Shown here one piece after another: positions 16,622 through 25,819 of a stretch of 64,000 nucleotides of DNA; within the stretch, counting starts at the first letter, position 1, and the number at the start of each line of letters is the position of its first letter. A program made the translations under genes and the position numbers. The notes beneath the pieces are model-generated. The model was not told the origin of the DNA and did no database searches. It saw only the letters and a program-made list of their open reading frames with translations. Origin of the DNA: Pseudomonadota bacterium (GTDB lineage Bacteria; Pseudomonadota; Gammaproteobacteria; Burkholderiales; Thiobacillaceae). The stretch spans positions 62,001 through 126,000 of the forward strand of contig JAJZPG010000005.1 in the NCBI GenBank assembly GCA_021811235.1, in the 5' to 3' direction.

Positions 16622-18448
16622 ATGGAAAAGGGGGAGCTATCCAGCGCAACGCCTCACCCTGGCATGGGCGCGCTGCCGCATGCCGACGGCACCGCCTTCC
16701 GGCTGTGGGCCCCGCATGCCCGGCAGGTATTCGTCAAAGGCGACTTCAACGGCTGGTCGGATACGGCCCATCCGCTGCAGCAGGAAGGCAACGGCTACTG
16801 GTACGCCGACGTGGCCGGGGCACGTCCCGGCCAGGGCTACACATTCCGCCTCGTCACGTCCGACGCAGCACTGGAGCGGATCGATCCGTATGCGCGCGAA
16901 GTGACCCATTCGTCGGACTGCGGGGTCATCCACACCCCGTCCTTCGACTGGGACGGCGACGATTTTGCGCTGCCTCCCCACAACGAGCTGGTGATCTACG
17001 AGATGCACGTCGGCTCATTCAATCCGGAGAACGGCGACCAGCCCGGCGATTTCGGCGACGCCACCGAGAAGCTCGGCTATCTGAAGCGCCTGGGCGTCAA
17101 CGCCGTCCAGGTGATGCCGGTCGCCGAGTTCGCCGGCGACTATTCATGGGGCTACAACCCGGCGATCATCTTCGCCGTCGAAAGCGCCTATGGCGGGCCG
17201 GCGGCATTCAAGAGCTTCATCCGCGAGGCCCACCGCAACGGCATCGCCGTCATCCTCGACGTCGTCTACAACCATTTCGGGCCGAGCGACCTGCATCTGT
17301 GGCAGTTCGACGGCTGGCAGGAAAACGGCCTCGGCGGCATCTACTTCTATAACGACTGGCGCGCCGAAACGCCGTGGGGGGACACGCGTCCCGACTACGG
17401 CAGGGGCGAGGTGCGGCAGTTCATCCACGACAACGCGATGATGTGGCTCGAGGACTATCACGTCGACGGCCTGCGTTTCGACATGACCTTGTACATGCGC
17501 AGCGTGCATGGCCATGGAGGCGACGACCTGCCGGACGGCTGGAGCCTCGCCCAGTGGATCAACCGCGACCTCCGCACCCGCTTCCCGGGGCGCATCTCGA
17601 TCGCCGAGGACTTGCGCGACAACGCCTGGCTGACCAAACCGCCCGACGAGGGCGGGGCGGGCTATCACGCGCAATGGGATGCCAATTTCGTGCACCCGGT
17701 GCGTGCGGCGGTGATCGCGGCCGACGACGCGCATCGCTCGATGGAGGCGGTGCGCCAGGCGCTCGCGTTCAACTACGACGGCGACGCGTTCCGCCGCGTG
17801 GTGTACAGCGAATCGCACGACGAGGTCACCAACGGCAAGGCGCGCGTGCCGCACGAAGTGAACCCGGGCGACCCCGAGGGCTGGCATGCGCAGAAGCGTT
17901 CCACCCTGGCGGCCTGCCTGGTGTTCACCGCTCCGGGTATTCCGATGCTGTTCCAGGGGCAGGAATTCCTGCAGGGCGAATGGTTCCGCGACGACGTGCC
18001 GCTCGACTGGGACAACAACGACACCTATCGCGGCATCGTGCGCCTGTACCGCGATCTGATTGCCCTGCGGCTCAACCGCACCGGCGAAACCCGTGGGCTG
18101 TGCGGCCAGTTCATCAACATCTTTCACGTCAACGACCAGGACAACGTGCTGGCGTTCCAGCGCTGGGACCGGCATGGCCCCGGCGACGACGTCGTGGTCG
18201 TGCTCAATTTCGGCCATCAAGACTGGAAAGACTACGAGATCGGCATGCCGGCCGCAGGCCACTGGCGCCTGCGTTTCAACAGCGACGCCAGTTCGTACAG
18301 CGACGATTTCGGCAATTACCCGAGTGCCGACGTGGTGGCGCGCGGCGATCCCAGGGACGGGCTGGCGGCGCGCGCCAGCGTGGCGATCGCGCCGTATAGC
18401 GCGCTGATTTATTGCCTGCCTGCCATGCAGTCGGGCGACACGCGCTAG
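16622..18448 (+). CDS. GH13 alpha-amylase-family enzyme, branching-enzyme-like
   Basis: 608 residues. An N-terminal CBM48-type beta domain (about 15-100: FRLWAPHARQVFVKGDFNGW) precedes the (beta/alpha)8 barrel with VVYNHFG, nucleophile Asp in GLRFDMTLY, acid/base Glu in ISIAEDL and third Asp in ESHDEVTNG. The C-terminal beta domain ends near residue 600. The domain order and length resemble GlgB-type 1,4-alpha-glucan branching enzymes and GlgZ-like trehalohydrolases, and substrate cannot be fixed from sequence. No other glycogen gene is adjacent, which is unusual. Confidence 0.88.
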   Translation: MEKGELSSATPHPGMGALPHADGTAFRLWAPHARQVFVKGDFNGWSDTAHPLQQEGNGYWYADVAGARPGQGYTFRLVTSDAALERIDPYAREVTHSSDCGVIHTPSFDWDGDDFALPPHNELVIYEMHVGSFNPENGDQPGDFGDATEKLGYLKRLGVNAVQVMPVAEFAGDYSWGYNPAIIFAVESAYGGPAAFKSFIREAHRNGIAVILDVVYNHFGPSDLHLWQFDGWQENGLGGIYFYNDWRAETPWGDTRPDYGRGEVRQFIHDNAMMWLEDYHVDGLRFDMTLYMRSVHGHGGDDLPDGWSLAQWINRDLRTRFPGRISIAEDLRDNAWLTKPPDEGGAGYHAQWDANFVHPVRAAVIAADDAHRSMEAVRQALAFNYDGDAFRRVVYSESHDEVTNGKARVPHEVNPGDPEGWHAQKRSTLAACLVFTAPGIPMLFQGQEFLQGEWFRDDVPLDWDNNDTYRGIVRLYRDLIALRLNRTGETRGLCGQFINIFHVNDQDNVLAFQRWDRHGPGDDVVVVLNFGHQDWKDYEIGMPAAGHWRLRFNSDASSYSDDFGNYPSADVVARGDPRDGLAARASVAIAPYSALIYCLPAMQSGDTR

Positions 18449-18558
18449 CCGGCTGCAGCGGACCGCGTCATGGGACCAGGATGGTTCACACGAACCGCAG
18501 GCTCAGCCTGGCGTTTTTTTCATCGACGAAGCGGACAGGTCAACTGAGGAGGTCTGGA

Positions 18559-19962
18559 ATGAAACGCAAAACGACAGGAAAGATTGCAGGCAGCGTGACC
18601 CTGGCGGCGGCCGCCCTGGCGAGTGTGACGGCGGTTGCGACCGCCGCCGCGGAGAAGAAATCGAGCTATGCGCCGGTCGCGATCACGGAAGACTTTCCTT
18701 CCACCATGGCGCGCTTGAAAGGCGAGAAAGCGGCTGTCATGCGACGCCAGAAGGCCTTGCTCGAAGCGCGCTACGACCTGTCCGACAAGCCTGCCGAGGG
18801 CGTCACGATGTCCGGCGGCAAGCCTGTCCAGCAGGGCGTCCGCGCCAAATTGCCCGCGGGCATGAATTGGGACGCGCTCGCTCGGATGACGCCTGAGGAG
18901 ATACGCGAAAAGGCGCTCTTCCCGGCGGCGTTCCTGCCGCTGCCGCATCCCAAGCACGCCGAAGGTGGCATGGTGTTTCCCGAGTTCCATATCAAGGAGG
19001 TCAAGAAGCAGGAGGGCCGCGACCTGACGCGCTTCGATCTCGATTTCGACCTGCCCGATCACTTCCTGCCCGAATTTCCCGCGCCTATCTTTCTGACGAC
19101 CCGGCCCGACCTGGGCGACGTGTCGAAAGGCAAGCTGGTGACGATCGACAACTTCTACGAACTGTTCAACGGCGTCCTCAATCCCAAGCAGATCGAAGGG
19201 GTGCGATTGCTGGTGACGCCATTCCCGCAGCAGCAATTCAACCAGACCGAGGATCGCCGCTCGGAGCGTCCGAGCCGCGGCGTGGCCTGTTTCGATTGCC
19301 ACGCCAATGGCCATTCGAATGCTTCGACCCACCTGGTGGGCGACATCCGGCCGCAGGAATTCCGCCACCGGATCGATACGCCGTCGCTGCGGGGCGTGAA
19401 CGTCCAGCGCCTGTTCGGCTCGCAGCGCGCGCTGAAGACGGTCGAGGATTTCACCGAGTTCGAGCAGCGCGCCGCCTATTTCGACGGCGATCCGGTGATT
19501 GCCACCAAGAAAGGCGCCAATCCACTCGAACGCGGCAGCCAGGTCCACGCGATGGCCGAATTCCAGGAGATCCTGGACTTTCCGCCCGCGCCCAAGCTGG
19601 GCGTCGACGGCAAGCTCGACCCGCGCAAGGCGACGGCGTCCGAGATGCGCGGCCAGGACCTGTTCTTCGGCAAGGCGAAATGCGCGAGCTGCCACACCGC
19701 GCCGTACTACACCGACAACCTGATGCACAACCTCAGGACCGAGCGCTTTTTCAAGCCGCAGAGGGTGAATGGACGCATGGCGAACATGGACGGCCCGATC
19801 AAGACCTTCACCCTGCGCGGGATCAAGGACTCTCCGCCCTATCTGCACGATGGCCGGCTGCTGACGCTGGAGGATACGGTCGAGTTCTTCAACCTGGTGC
19901 TGGAAACCAAACTGACCGCAGCGGAGAAGCAGGATCTGGTGGCTTTCATGCGCCAGCTTTGA
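18559..19962 (+). CDS. Diheme c-type cytochrome, peroxidase (MauG/CcpA) superfamily
   Basis: 467 residues from the ATG preceded by GAGGAGGT. The Sec signal is KIAGSVTLAAAALASVTAVATAAA. There are two heme-binding sites, CFDCHANGHS near 245 and CASCHTAPY near 382, with C-terminal RGIKDSPPYLHDGRLLTLEDTVEFFN, as in di-heme peroxidase-type oxidoreductases. The N-terminal third is longer than in bacterial CcpA. It is likely periplasmic. The physiological substrate is not evident. Confidence 0.85.
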   Translation: MKRKTTGKIAGSVTLAAAALASVTAVATAAAEKKSSYAPVAITEDFPSTMARLKGEKAAVMRRQKALLEARYDLSDKPAEGVTMSGGKPVQQGVRAKLPAGMNWDALARMTPEEIREKALFPAAFLPLPHPKHAEGGMVFPEFHIKEVKKQEGRDLTRFDLDFDLPDHFLPEFPAPIFLTTRPDLGDVSKGKLVTIDNFYELFNGVLNPKQIEGVRLLVTPFPQQQFNQTEDRRSERPSRGVACFDCHANGHSNASTHLVGDIRPQEFRHRIDTPSLRGVNVQRLFGSQRALKTVEDFTEFEQRAAYFDGDPVIATKKGANPLERGSQVHAMAEFQEILDFPPAPKLGVDGKLDPRKATASEMRGQDLFFGKAKCASCHTAPYYTDNLMHNLRTERFFKPQRVNGRMANMDGPIKTFTLRGIKDSPPYLHDGRLLTLEDTVEFFNLVLETKLTAAEKQDLVAFMRQL

Positions 19963-20031
19963 CGGCCGGCGGGATTTTGCAGGCCATTTCGACACGGCGG
20001 ATTGTGATTGCCTTAGAGAAGGAGAGTCAGC

Positions 20032-20352
20032 ATGCCAAGAGGAGACAAGTCGGCCTACACGGACAAGCAGAAACGCCAGGCACAACATATCGAGGAAGGC
20101 TATATCGACCGGGGTGTGCCCGAGGAAGAAGCCGAGGCGCGCGCGTGGGCCACCGTCAACAAGATGTCGGGCGGCGGCAAGAAAAGCGGCTCGGGGCGCG
20201 GCAAGCAGGTAAACAAGGAACCCGCCCGCAAGGGCGGCAGGGCAGGCGGCGCCGCCTCGGCCGCGCGCACCGCAGCCGAACGCAGCGCGTCGGCGAAAAA
20301 AGCGGCGCAAACCCGGGCCCGCAACGCGGCAAACAGGAAGGCGGGGGCGTGA
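20032..20352 (+). CDS. Basic stress-type protein (often labelled plasmid stabilisation protein)
   Basis: 106 residues with a conserved N-terminal block (MPRGDKSAYTDKQKRQAQHIEEGY...EEAEARAWATVNKMSGGGKKSGSGR) and a Lys/Ala-rich tail resembling histone H1-like C-termini. GGAGAG precedes the ATG. The family is widespread in proteobacteria and named plasmid stabilisation protein in databases with little evidence. DNA binding through the basic tail is inference. Confidence 0.85.
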   Translation: MPRGDKSAYTDKQKRQAQHIEEGYIDRGVPEEEAEARAWATVNKMSGGGKKSGSGRGKQVNKEPARKGGRAGGAASAARTAAERSASAKKAAQTRARNAANRKAGA

Positions 20353-20358
20353 GCCGGC

Positions 20359-20376
20359 GGGCGTGCGCCCTTTTTT
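20359..20376 (+). terminator. Short intrinsic terminator
   Basis: GGGC, loop GTGC, GCCC is followed by six T residues, just after the stop at 20352. The stem is only 4 bp. Confidence 0.5.
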
Positions 20377-20402
20377 CGTGATCGATCTCCAGGAGAAGCA
20401 AG

Positions 20403-21581
20403 ATGGCCGCGGCCAGACAATCGCCGACGCGCACGCACAAACCGGCAGCCGAATCTGCCCGGGCGGCTCGCCGCAAACGAAAAATCCGCTATGCCGTGAT
20501 CGGCCAGGGCTACATTTCCCAGAGTGCCGTGCTGCCGGCTTTCTCTCACGCGGAAAAGAACTCGGAGCTGGTCGCCCTGGTTTCGGACGATCCGCTCAAG
20601 CTGAAGAAGCTGTCAAGACGCTACGGCGTCGGCCTGGTCGCGAGCTACGACGAATACGATGCATTGATGGCCAGCGGCGAGGTCGACGCGGTCTACATCG
20701 CCCTCCCCAACCACCTGCATCTGGACTATACGCTGCGCGCGGCGCGTGCCGGCGTCCATGTGCTCTGCGAAAAGCCGATGGCGGTCAGCGTAGTGGAATG
20801 CGAGCGGATGATCCGGGCCTGCCGGAAGCAGGGAGTGAAGCTGATGATCGCCTACCGGCTGCATTTCGAAAAAGCCAATCTTGCCGCTGTGGAAATCGCG
20901 AACTCGGGCAAGCTCGGCGACCCGCGGATTTTCAACTCGGTTTTCACCATGCAGGTGCGCGACGCGGACAATATCCGGCTGCGCGAGGAGACGGGCGGGG
21001 GCGTCCTCGACGACATCGGGATCTATTGCCTCAATGCCGCCCGCTCGCTTTTCCGCGCCGAGCCGCTCGACGTGTTCGCCGTCACGGCCAGCAGCGGCGA
21101 ACGGCGCTTCCGCGCCATCGATGAAATGGCAAGCGCGATCATGCGCTTCCCCGGCGACCGCCTCGCGACCTTCTCCTGCAGCTTCGGTGCGGCCCACACG
21201 ACCGCCTACGAGGTCATCGGCACCCGCGGCACGCTGCGGGTCGCGCCGGCGTTCGGCCTGTCGGAGGACCTCAGGCACCATGTGACGGTCAACGGTGCGT
21301 CGCGTGAACGCGTATTCCCCCGGCGCGACCAGTTCGCCCCGCAATTGATCTATTTCTCCGACTGCATCCTGAAGGACAGGGTGCCGGAACCGTCAGGACA
21401 GGAGGGGCTGATCGACGTGCGCATCCTGCAGGCGCTCCGCGAGTCGGCCCGCACCGCGCGCGTCGTGCCCCTGCCCCGCATGAGGAAGAACGCCAGGCCC
21501 GCGATCGGGCAGGCGCTCAGCCGCCCGGCCCTCCCCGGAAAGAAGCTGGTCCACGCCGTTCCGCCGTCCGGAAAAGCCTAG
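20403..21581 (+). CDS. Gfo/Idh/MocA-family NAD(P)-dependent oxidoreductase
   Basis: 392 residues. A basic N-terminal extension (about 1-30) precedes the Rossmann domain (YAVIGQGYISQSAVLPAF), followed by the family's CEKPMAVS motif (Lys-Pro) near residue 120 and the C-terminal domain with GGGVLDDIGIYCLNAARSLF. It resembles glucose-fructose oxidoreductase-like dehydrogenases of sugars. There is no clear Sec or Tat signal. It stands alone between stress genes. Confidence 0.88.
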   Translation: MAAARQSPTRTHKPAAESARAARRKRKIRYAVIGQGYISQSAVLPAFSHAEKNSELVALVSDDPLKLKKLSRRYGVGLVASYDEYDALMASGEVDAVYIALPNHLHLDYTLRAARAGVHVLCEKPMAVSVVECERMIRACRKQGVKLMIAYRLHFEKANLAAVEIANSGKLGDPRIFNSVFTMQVRDADNIRLREETGGGVLDDIGIYCLNAARSLFRAEPLDVFAVTASSGERRFRAIDEMASAIMRFPGDRLATFSCSFGAAHTTAYEVIGTRGTLRVAPAFGLSEDLRHHVTVNGASRERVFPRRDQFAPQLIYFSDCILKDRVPEPSGQEGLIDVRILQALRESARTARVVPLPRMRKNARPAIGQALSRPALPGKKLVHAVPPSGKA

Positions 21582-21769
21582 TCCGCGCACGCGGCAGGGC
21601 GCCGGCCCGCGGCGTCAGCGTTTGCCTACAGCCGTTCTCCCCAGGGACTACACGTTTCTCAGTGACGTCGGATATCGGCCCCGATTCCGTGGCGCTAGAT
21701 TGCTCACATGCTGAATCTTTCAGCGTAGTGACACTTTTCAATCCATTCAGTCCAACCAAGGAGCGACAC

Positions 21770-22162
21770 ATGAAACTTCGTACAGCCATGTTTTTTGCAC
21801 TGGGTCTTGCGGCCCTGAGTCCCGCCTATGCGGCCGATCTCGAGGATTCCATGAAAGACCGCGCAGAAGCGCGCGCCGATTCCACCCAGGATATGGCCAA
21901 GCATAACTACGAGATCGCCAAGGAAAACTGCAAGAACCTGTCCGGGAACGCGAAGGACGTCTGCATGAAGGACGCCAAGGCGGCCTACACCAAGGCCAAG
22001 TCCCAGTCCAAGGTCGAGGAGAAGGCCGGCAAGGCGCAGGCCGAAGCGACCGAGGACCAGATGAAGGCTTACTACAAGGCCGAGAAGGAGAAATGCGACC
22101 AGCTGTCCGGCAATGCCAAGGATGCGTGCATCAACGATGCGAAGGTGAAATATCACCAGTAA
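21770..22162 (+). CDS. Exported small protein with two Cys-x9-Cys repeats
   Basis: 130 residues from the ATG preceded by AAGGAG. The Sec signal is AMFFALGLAALSPAYAAD. The mature part is highly charged and helical, with two near-identical cysteine repeats (CKNLSGNAKDVCMKDAK and CDQLSGNAKDACINDAK) separated by about 50 residues, suggesting internal duplication. The cysteine pairs could form helix-hairpin disulfides in the periplasm. Its function is unknown. It lies upstream of katE and could belong to the same stress group. Confidence 0.8.
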   Translation: MKLRTAMFFALGLAALSPAYAADLEDSMKDRAEARADSTQDMAKHNYEIAKENCKNLSGNAKDVCMKDAKAAYTKAKSQSKVEEKAGKAQAEATEDQMKAYYKAEKEKCDQLSGNAKDACINDAKVKYHQ

Positions 22163-22172
22163 GCACGATGCT

Positions 22173-22198
22173 GCCGGGCGGATGATCGTCCGTCCGGC
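22173..22198. terminator. Stem-loop after the Cys-repeat gene
   Basis: GCCGGGCGGA and TCCGTCCGGC form a 10-bp stem (one G-T pair) with a 6-nt loop, 10 bp after the stop at 22162. It lacks an immediate T run. Confidence 0.45.
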
Positions 22199-22310
22199 GG
22201 TCATGCCGGTCCGGGGCTTGCCTGACCGGATGGTCGGCAGGAAAGTTTTTTCCATCCTGCGTCTTTTGCCGTCGGGTCACGATGGCGAGGCATGAAGGAG
22301 AGGTCATTTC

Positions 22311-24404
22311 ATGGCTAAGCAAAAGAAAAAAACCGCCCGGCCGGCGGATAGCGCATTCCATGCGGGCAATGCCGGCGAACTGCACCAGACGACCGGGGAG
22401 CGGGGCGCCACGCTCACCACCAACCAGGGCGTTGCGATATCGGATAACCAGAATTCGCTGAGAAGCGGGCCGCGCGGACCGACGCTGCTCGAAGATTTCG
22501 TCCTGCGGGAAAAGATCACCCACTTCGACCATGAGCGCATTCCCGAGCGCATCGTGCATGCGCGGGGATCGGGCGCTCATGGCTATTTCCAGGCGTATGG
22601 CGATCTGAGCGACCTCACCCGGGCGGCATTCCTGTGCGACCCGGAACTCCAGACGCCGGTATTCGCCCGTTTCTCCACGGTGGCGGGCGGGGCCGGGTCG
22701 GTCGACCTGCCGCGCGACGTGCGGGGATTCGCCGTCAAGTTCTACACCCAGGAAGGCAATTTCGACCTGGTGGGCAACAACATCCCGGTGTTCTTCATCC
22801 AGGACGCGATGAAGTTTCCCGATCTTGTCCATGCCGTGAAGATGGAGCCCGATCGGGGCTACCCCCAGGCTGCGACGGCACACGACACTTTCTGGGATTT
22901 CGTGTCGCTGATGCCCGAAAGCTGGCACATGATCCTGTGGGCCATGTCGGACCGCGCGATTCCGCGTTCGCTCCGCATGATGGAAGGCTTCGGCGTCCAT
23001 ACCTTTCGCCTGGTCAACGCGGAAGGCGAGGCGACCTTCGTGAAATTCCACTGGCGGCCACGCATCGGTAGCGCATCGGTGCTGTGGGACGAGGCGGTCA
23101 AGATCTGCGGCGCCGACCCCGATTTCCACCGCCGCGATCTGTACGAGGCCATCGAGCGGGGCGATTTTCCCGAATGGGAGTTGTCCATCCAGGCGTTCGA
23201 CCAGGCCACTGCGGATGCTTTCCCGTTCGACGTGCTGGATCCCACCAAGCTGATCCCGGAAGAAATGGTGCCGCTGAAGCCGATCGGAAAAATGGTGCTG
23301 AATCGCAATCCCGACAATTTCTTTGCCGAGACCGAGCAGATCGCCTTCCACCCCGGGCACGTCGTGCCCGGGATCGACTTCAGCGACGACCCCCTGCTGC
23401 AGGGGCGGCTGTTTTCCTATACCGACACGCAACTGTCGCGCCTCGGTGGACCCAACTTCCACCAGCTGCCTGTCAACCGCCCGCGCTGCCCGATGCACAA
23501 CTTCCAGCGCGACGCCCTCATGCAGATGGAGGTGCCACAGGGCCGCGTGAACTATGAGCCGAACACGCTCGACCCCGACTCTCCCCGGGAAAATCCCGGC
23601 GCCGGCTTCACCACGCATCCTGCCGCACAAGTCGGCGAGAAGCTGAGGGTGCGCGCGGAAACCTTCATGGACCATTACAGCCAGGCACGCCTGTTCTACC
23701 ACTCGATGACGCCGCCCGAACAGGACCACATCGTCAACGCCTTCGCCTTCGAACTGGGCAAGGTGGCGACGCCGGAAATCCGCTGCCGGGTGCTCGGCCA
23801 CATCAAGAACGTGGATGCCGAACTATGCGGCCGGGTGGAGCAGGCCTTGGGAATGGAAGGCCAGGCCTACCTCATCCCCCCCGCCGTCGAACCGATCGAC
23901 ATGGAGCCGTCCCCGGCCTTGAGCCTCCTGGGCAAGGCGAAGCCCACGCTGGAAGGTCGCAAGATCGGCGTGCTGGTCAGCGAGGGCTACGACCTGGCCG
24001 TGCTGGACCAGTTGCAGGCGGCGGCGGAAGCCGAGGGGGCGGCCGTCGAACTCATCGGCCCGCATATCGGCGAGGTGAAATCGAACAGCCACGTCGTCCT
24101 GGTGCCGCGGCATGCGATCGCGGGTGCGCCGTCCGTGCTGTTCGATTCGGTCGTGCTCGCGGTGTCCGAGGCGGGGGCCGAGTCCTTGTGCAAGCAGGCG
24201 GCGGTGATGAATTTCATCCGCGATGCCTATGCGCACCTGAAGATCATCGGCTACACCGCGTCCTCGATGGCCCTCCTGGAAAGGGCGGAAGTCGGCCTCG
24301 ACGAAGGCGTCATCGAGATGGAGACCAGCGACGGCACCTTCGCCTACATCGAGGCCGCCAAGCAGGGGCGCTTGTGGACGCGCGCGTCGGTCATCCAGGC
24401 GTAA
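22311..24404 (+). CDS. katE: Large-subunit monofunctional catalase HPII type
   Basis: 697 residues, the large (clade 2) catalase length. The catalytic His lies in RGSGAHGYFQ, the catalytic Asn in FDLVGNNIPVFFIQD, and the proximal heme Tyr in RLFSYTDTQLSRLG. A C-terminal flavodoxin/DJ-1-like domain (about 545-695: GRKIGVLVSEGYDLAVLDQL) is characteristic of KatE. It degrades hydrogen peroxide in the cytosol. It is followed by a superoxide dismutase gene. Confidence 0.96.
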   Translation: MAKQKKKTARPADSAFHAGNAGELHQTTGERGATLTTNQGVAISDNQNSLRSGPRGPTLLEDFVLREKITHFDHERIPERIVHARGSGAHGYFQAYGDLSDLTRAAFLCDPELQTPVFARFSTVAGGAGSVDLPRDVRGFAVKFYTQEGNFDLVGNNIPVFFIQDAMKFPDLVHAVKMEPDRGYPQAATAHDTFWDFVSLMPESWHMILWAMSDRAIPRSLRMMEGFGVHTFRLVNAEGEATFVKFHWRPRIGSASVLWDEAVKICGADPDFHRRDLYEAIERGDFPEWELSIQAFDQATADAFPFDVLDPTKLIPEEMVPLKPIGKMVLNRNPDNFFAETEQIAFHPGHVVPGIDFSDDPLLQGRLFSYTDTQLSRLGGPNFHQLPVNRPRCPMHNFQRDALMQMEVPQGRVNYEPNTLDPDSPRENPGAGFTTHPAAQVGEKLRVRAETFMDHYSQARLFYHSMTPPEQDHIVNAFAFELGKVATPEIRCRVLGHIKNVDAELCGRVEQALGMEGQAYLIPPAVEPIDMEPSPALSLLGKAKPTLEGRKIGVLVSEGYDLAVLDQLQAAAEAEGAAVELIGPHIGEVKSNSHVVLVPRHAIAGAPSVLFDSVVLAVSEAGAESLCKQAAVMNFIRDAYAHLKIIGYTASSMALLERAEVGLDEGVIEMETSDGTFAYIEAAKQGRLWTRASVIQA

Positions 24405-24467
24405 GCGCATGCGCGCCAGCCGTCGCCTCGTTCAATCACCTTCAATCATTATCAAGGGAGTACGGGT

Positions 24468-25172
24468 ATGCGTTCGCCGCACATCCAACGATCGATCTGT
24501 CCGGAACCGGGGGATTTCCATTCGGACGTCTCGCTGGCACCCTCGTGGATCAGCACCGCCATGCTGGAGAACATGCGTTTTCCGTATGAGCTCCCGGCGC
24601 TGCCCTATGCACTGGATGAACTGAGTCCGTTCATTTCCGAGAACACGCTGCGCTTCCATCACGGCAGGCATCATCAAGCCTATATCGACGCGCTCAACCA
24701 GGCGATCGACGATACCGAGTTCGAGGCCATGCCGCTCAGGGCGCTGATCCGGGCGACGGCCGCGAAGACGGGCCACGCGGCGGTTTTCAACAACGCTGCC
24801 CAGGCCTGGAACCACGCGTTCTACTGGGACAGCCTGCGGCCACCGGGCGGGGGAGAGCCGCCGCCGGTGTTGCGGCAGATGATCGAGGCGTCCTTCGGCA
24901 GCGTTGCGGCGTGCAAGGAGGCGTTGACGGATGCCGCGGTCACCCAGTTCGGAACGGGGTGGGCCTGGCTGGTTCTGGAAGACGGAAGAATCCGTGTGAT
25001 GAAGACCGGCGAGGCGGATAACCCGCTGACCCGCGCCGCGATTCCGCTGCTCGCCATCGATGTGTGGGAACACGCGTATTACCTCGATTACCAGAACCGG
25101 CGCAAGGACCACGTGGCCGGGGTGGTCGACCATCTTCTCAACTGGGATTTCGCGGCCAGCCATCTTGCCTGA
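24468..25172 (+). CDS. sodB: Superoxide dismutase, Fe/Mn type
   Basis: 234 residues. Metal ligands can be placed in NTLRFHHGRHHQAYI (His), AWNHAFYW (His) and AIDVWEHAYYLDYQNRR (Asp and His). The fold motif GTGWAWLV is present. The ATG at 24468 has an AGGGAG site 8 bp upstream and gives about 35 residues before the usual start FPYELPALPY; internal ATGs at 24561 and 24573 would give the standard length. The extension lacks a convincing signal. It is paired with katE. Confidence 0.93.
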   Translation: MRSPHIQRSICPEPGDFHSDVSLAPSWISTAMLENMRFPYELPALPYALDELSPFISENTLRFHHGRHHQAYIDALNQAIDDTEFEAMPLRALIRATAAKTGHAAVFNNAAQAWNHAFYWDSLRPPGGGEPPPVLRQMIEASFGSVAACKEALTDAAVTQFGTGWAWLVLEDGRIRVMKTGEADNPLTRAAIPLLAIDVWEHAYYLDYQNRRKDHVAGVVDHLLNWDFAASHLA

Positions 25173-25209
25173 GCGATCCATCCCGTCAGCCAACCAGCAA
25201 GGAGTCAGC

Positions 25210-25593
25210 ATGAACAACGGCGAAAGCGTGATCCACGACGGGGAAATCCCGATTTACGACGCAGTCAAGCACATGACGAAAGAAGAAGTGGAGGAGACGG
25301 TGAGGAGAAATGCCGCCGCGATGAACTTCCCCGTCAACGACGATCACATGAACGTGATCCACTCCCTGATCGAGCACTACAAGCAGGATTGCAAGACGCG
25401 CGACTGCCTGGCCGCCCACGAGCACATGCGCTTCCTGGAAGAGGCCTTCGAATTCAAGGGCGGCGGAAAATACCTGTACATGCTGTTCGATGCCGTTCCG
25501 GGCATGCGCGGCGTGCTGACACCGATCCACGAACTCGCCGGCTTGCCCTCGCTGAGGCTGGAGACGGACGAGGGATTCGGAACGGCGTTCTGA
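25210..25593 (+). CDS. DsrC/TusE-like protein lacking the C-terminal cysteines
   Basis: 127 residues with an AAGGAG site before the ATG. The order of motifs follows DsrC/TusE: DDHMNVIHSLIEHY (family: EHWEVVxFVRDFY), GGGKYLYMLFDAVPG (family: GNSRYLYRLFPKGP) and LAGLPSL (family: IAGLPKP). The tail continues as RLETDEGFGTAF and has none of the one or two redox cysteines that carry sulfur in DsrC and TusE. The only cysteines are internal (QDCKTRDC). It may be a regulatory or partner paralogue. Assignment is by motif order only. Confidence 0.6.
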   Translation: MNNGESVIHDGEIPIYDAVKHMTKEEVEETVRRNAAAMNFPVNDDHMNVIHSLIEHYKQDCKTRDCLAAHEHMRFLEEAFEFKGGGKYLYMLFDAVPGMRGVLTPIHELAGLPSLRLETDEGFGTAF

Positions 25594-25819
25594 ACCGCCT
25601 GCGCGCCGCTCATCGACGGCGCCGTGTGACCGCCGGATGCGTCCGTTCCCCCTCCCATGCAGTCGCACCCGCTGCAATGGCCAGCGATCACGCCTGCCTT
25701 GGCCGCGCACGCGCATCCACGCCATCGACGTCACGTTCTCCCGTCCCGCCTGGGCCAGCGAAGCCGACATGATCGCGCTCTGCAAGGGCGTGCGTGGAAG
25801 CCGCACAGCGAGGTGAGGG

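Noticed and set aside
18520-20310. 596-residue ORF on the minus strand
   Set aside because: It lies antisense to the diheme cytochrome and the following gene, has low-complexity Arg/Gly/His composition and no domains; a high-GC shadow.
22131-23801. 556-residue ORF on the minus strand
   Set aside because: Antisense to katE, with no recognisable motif.
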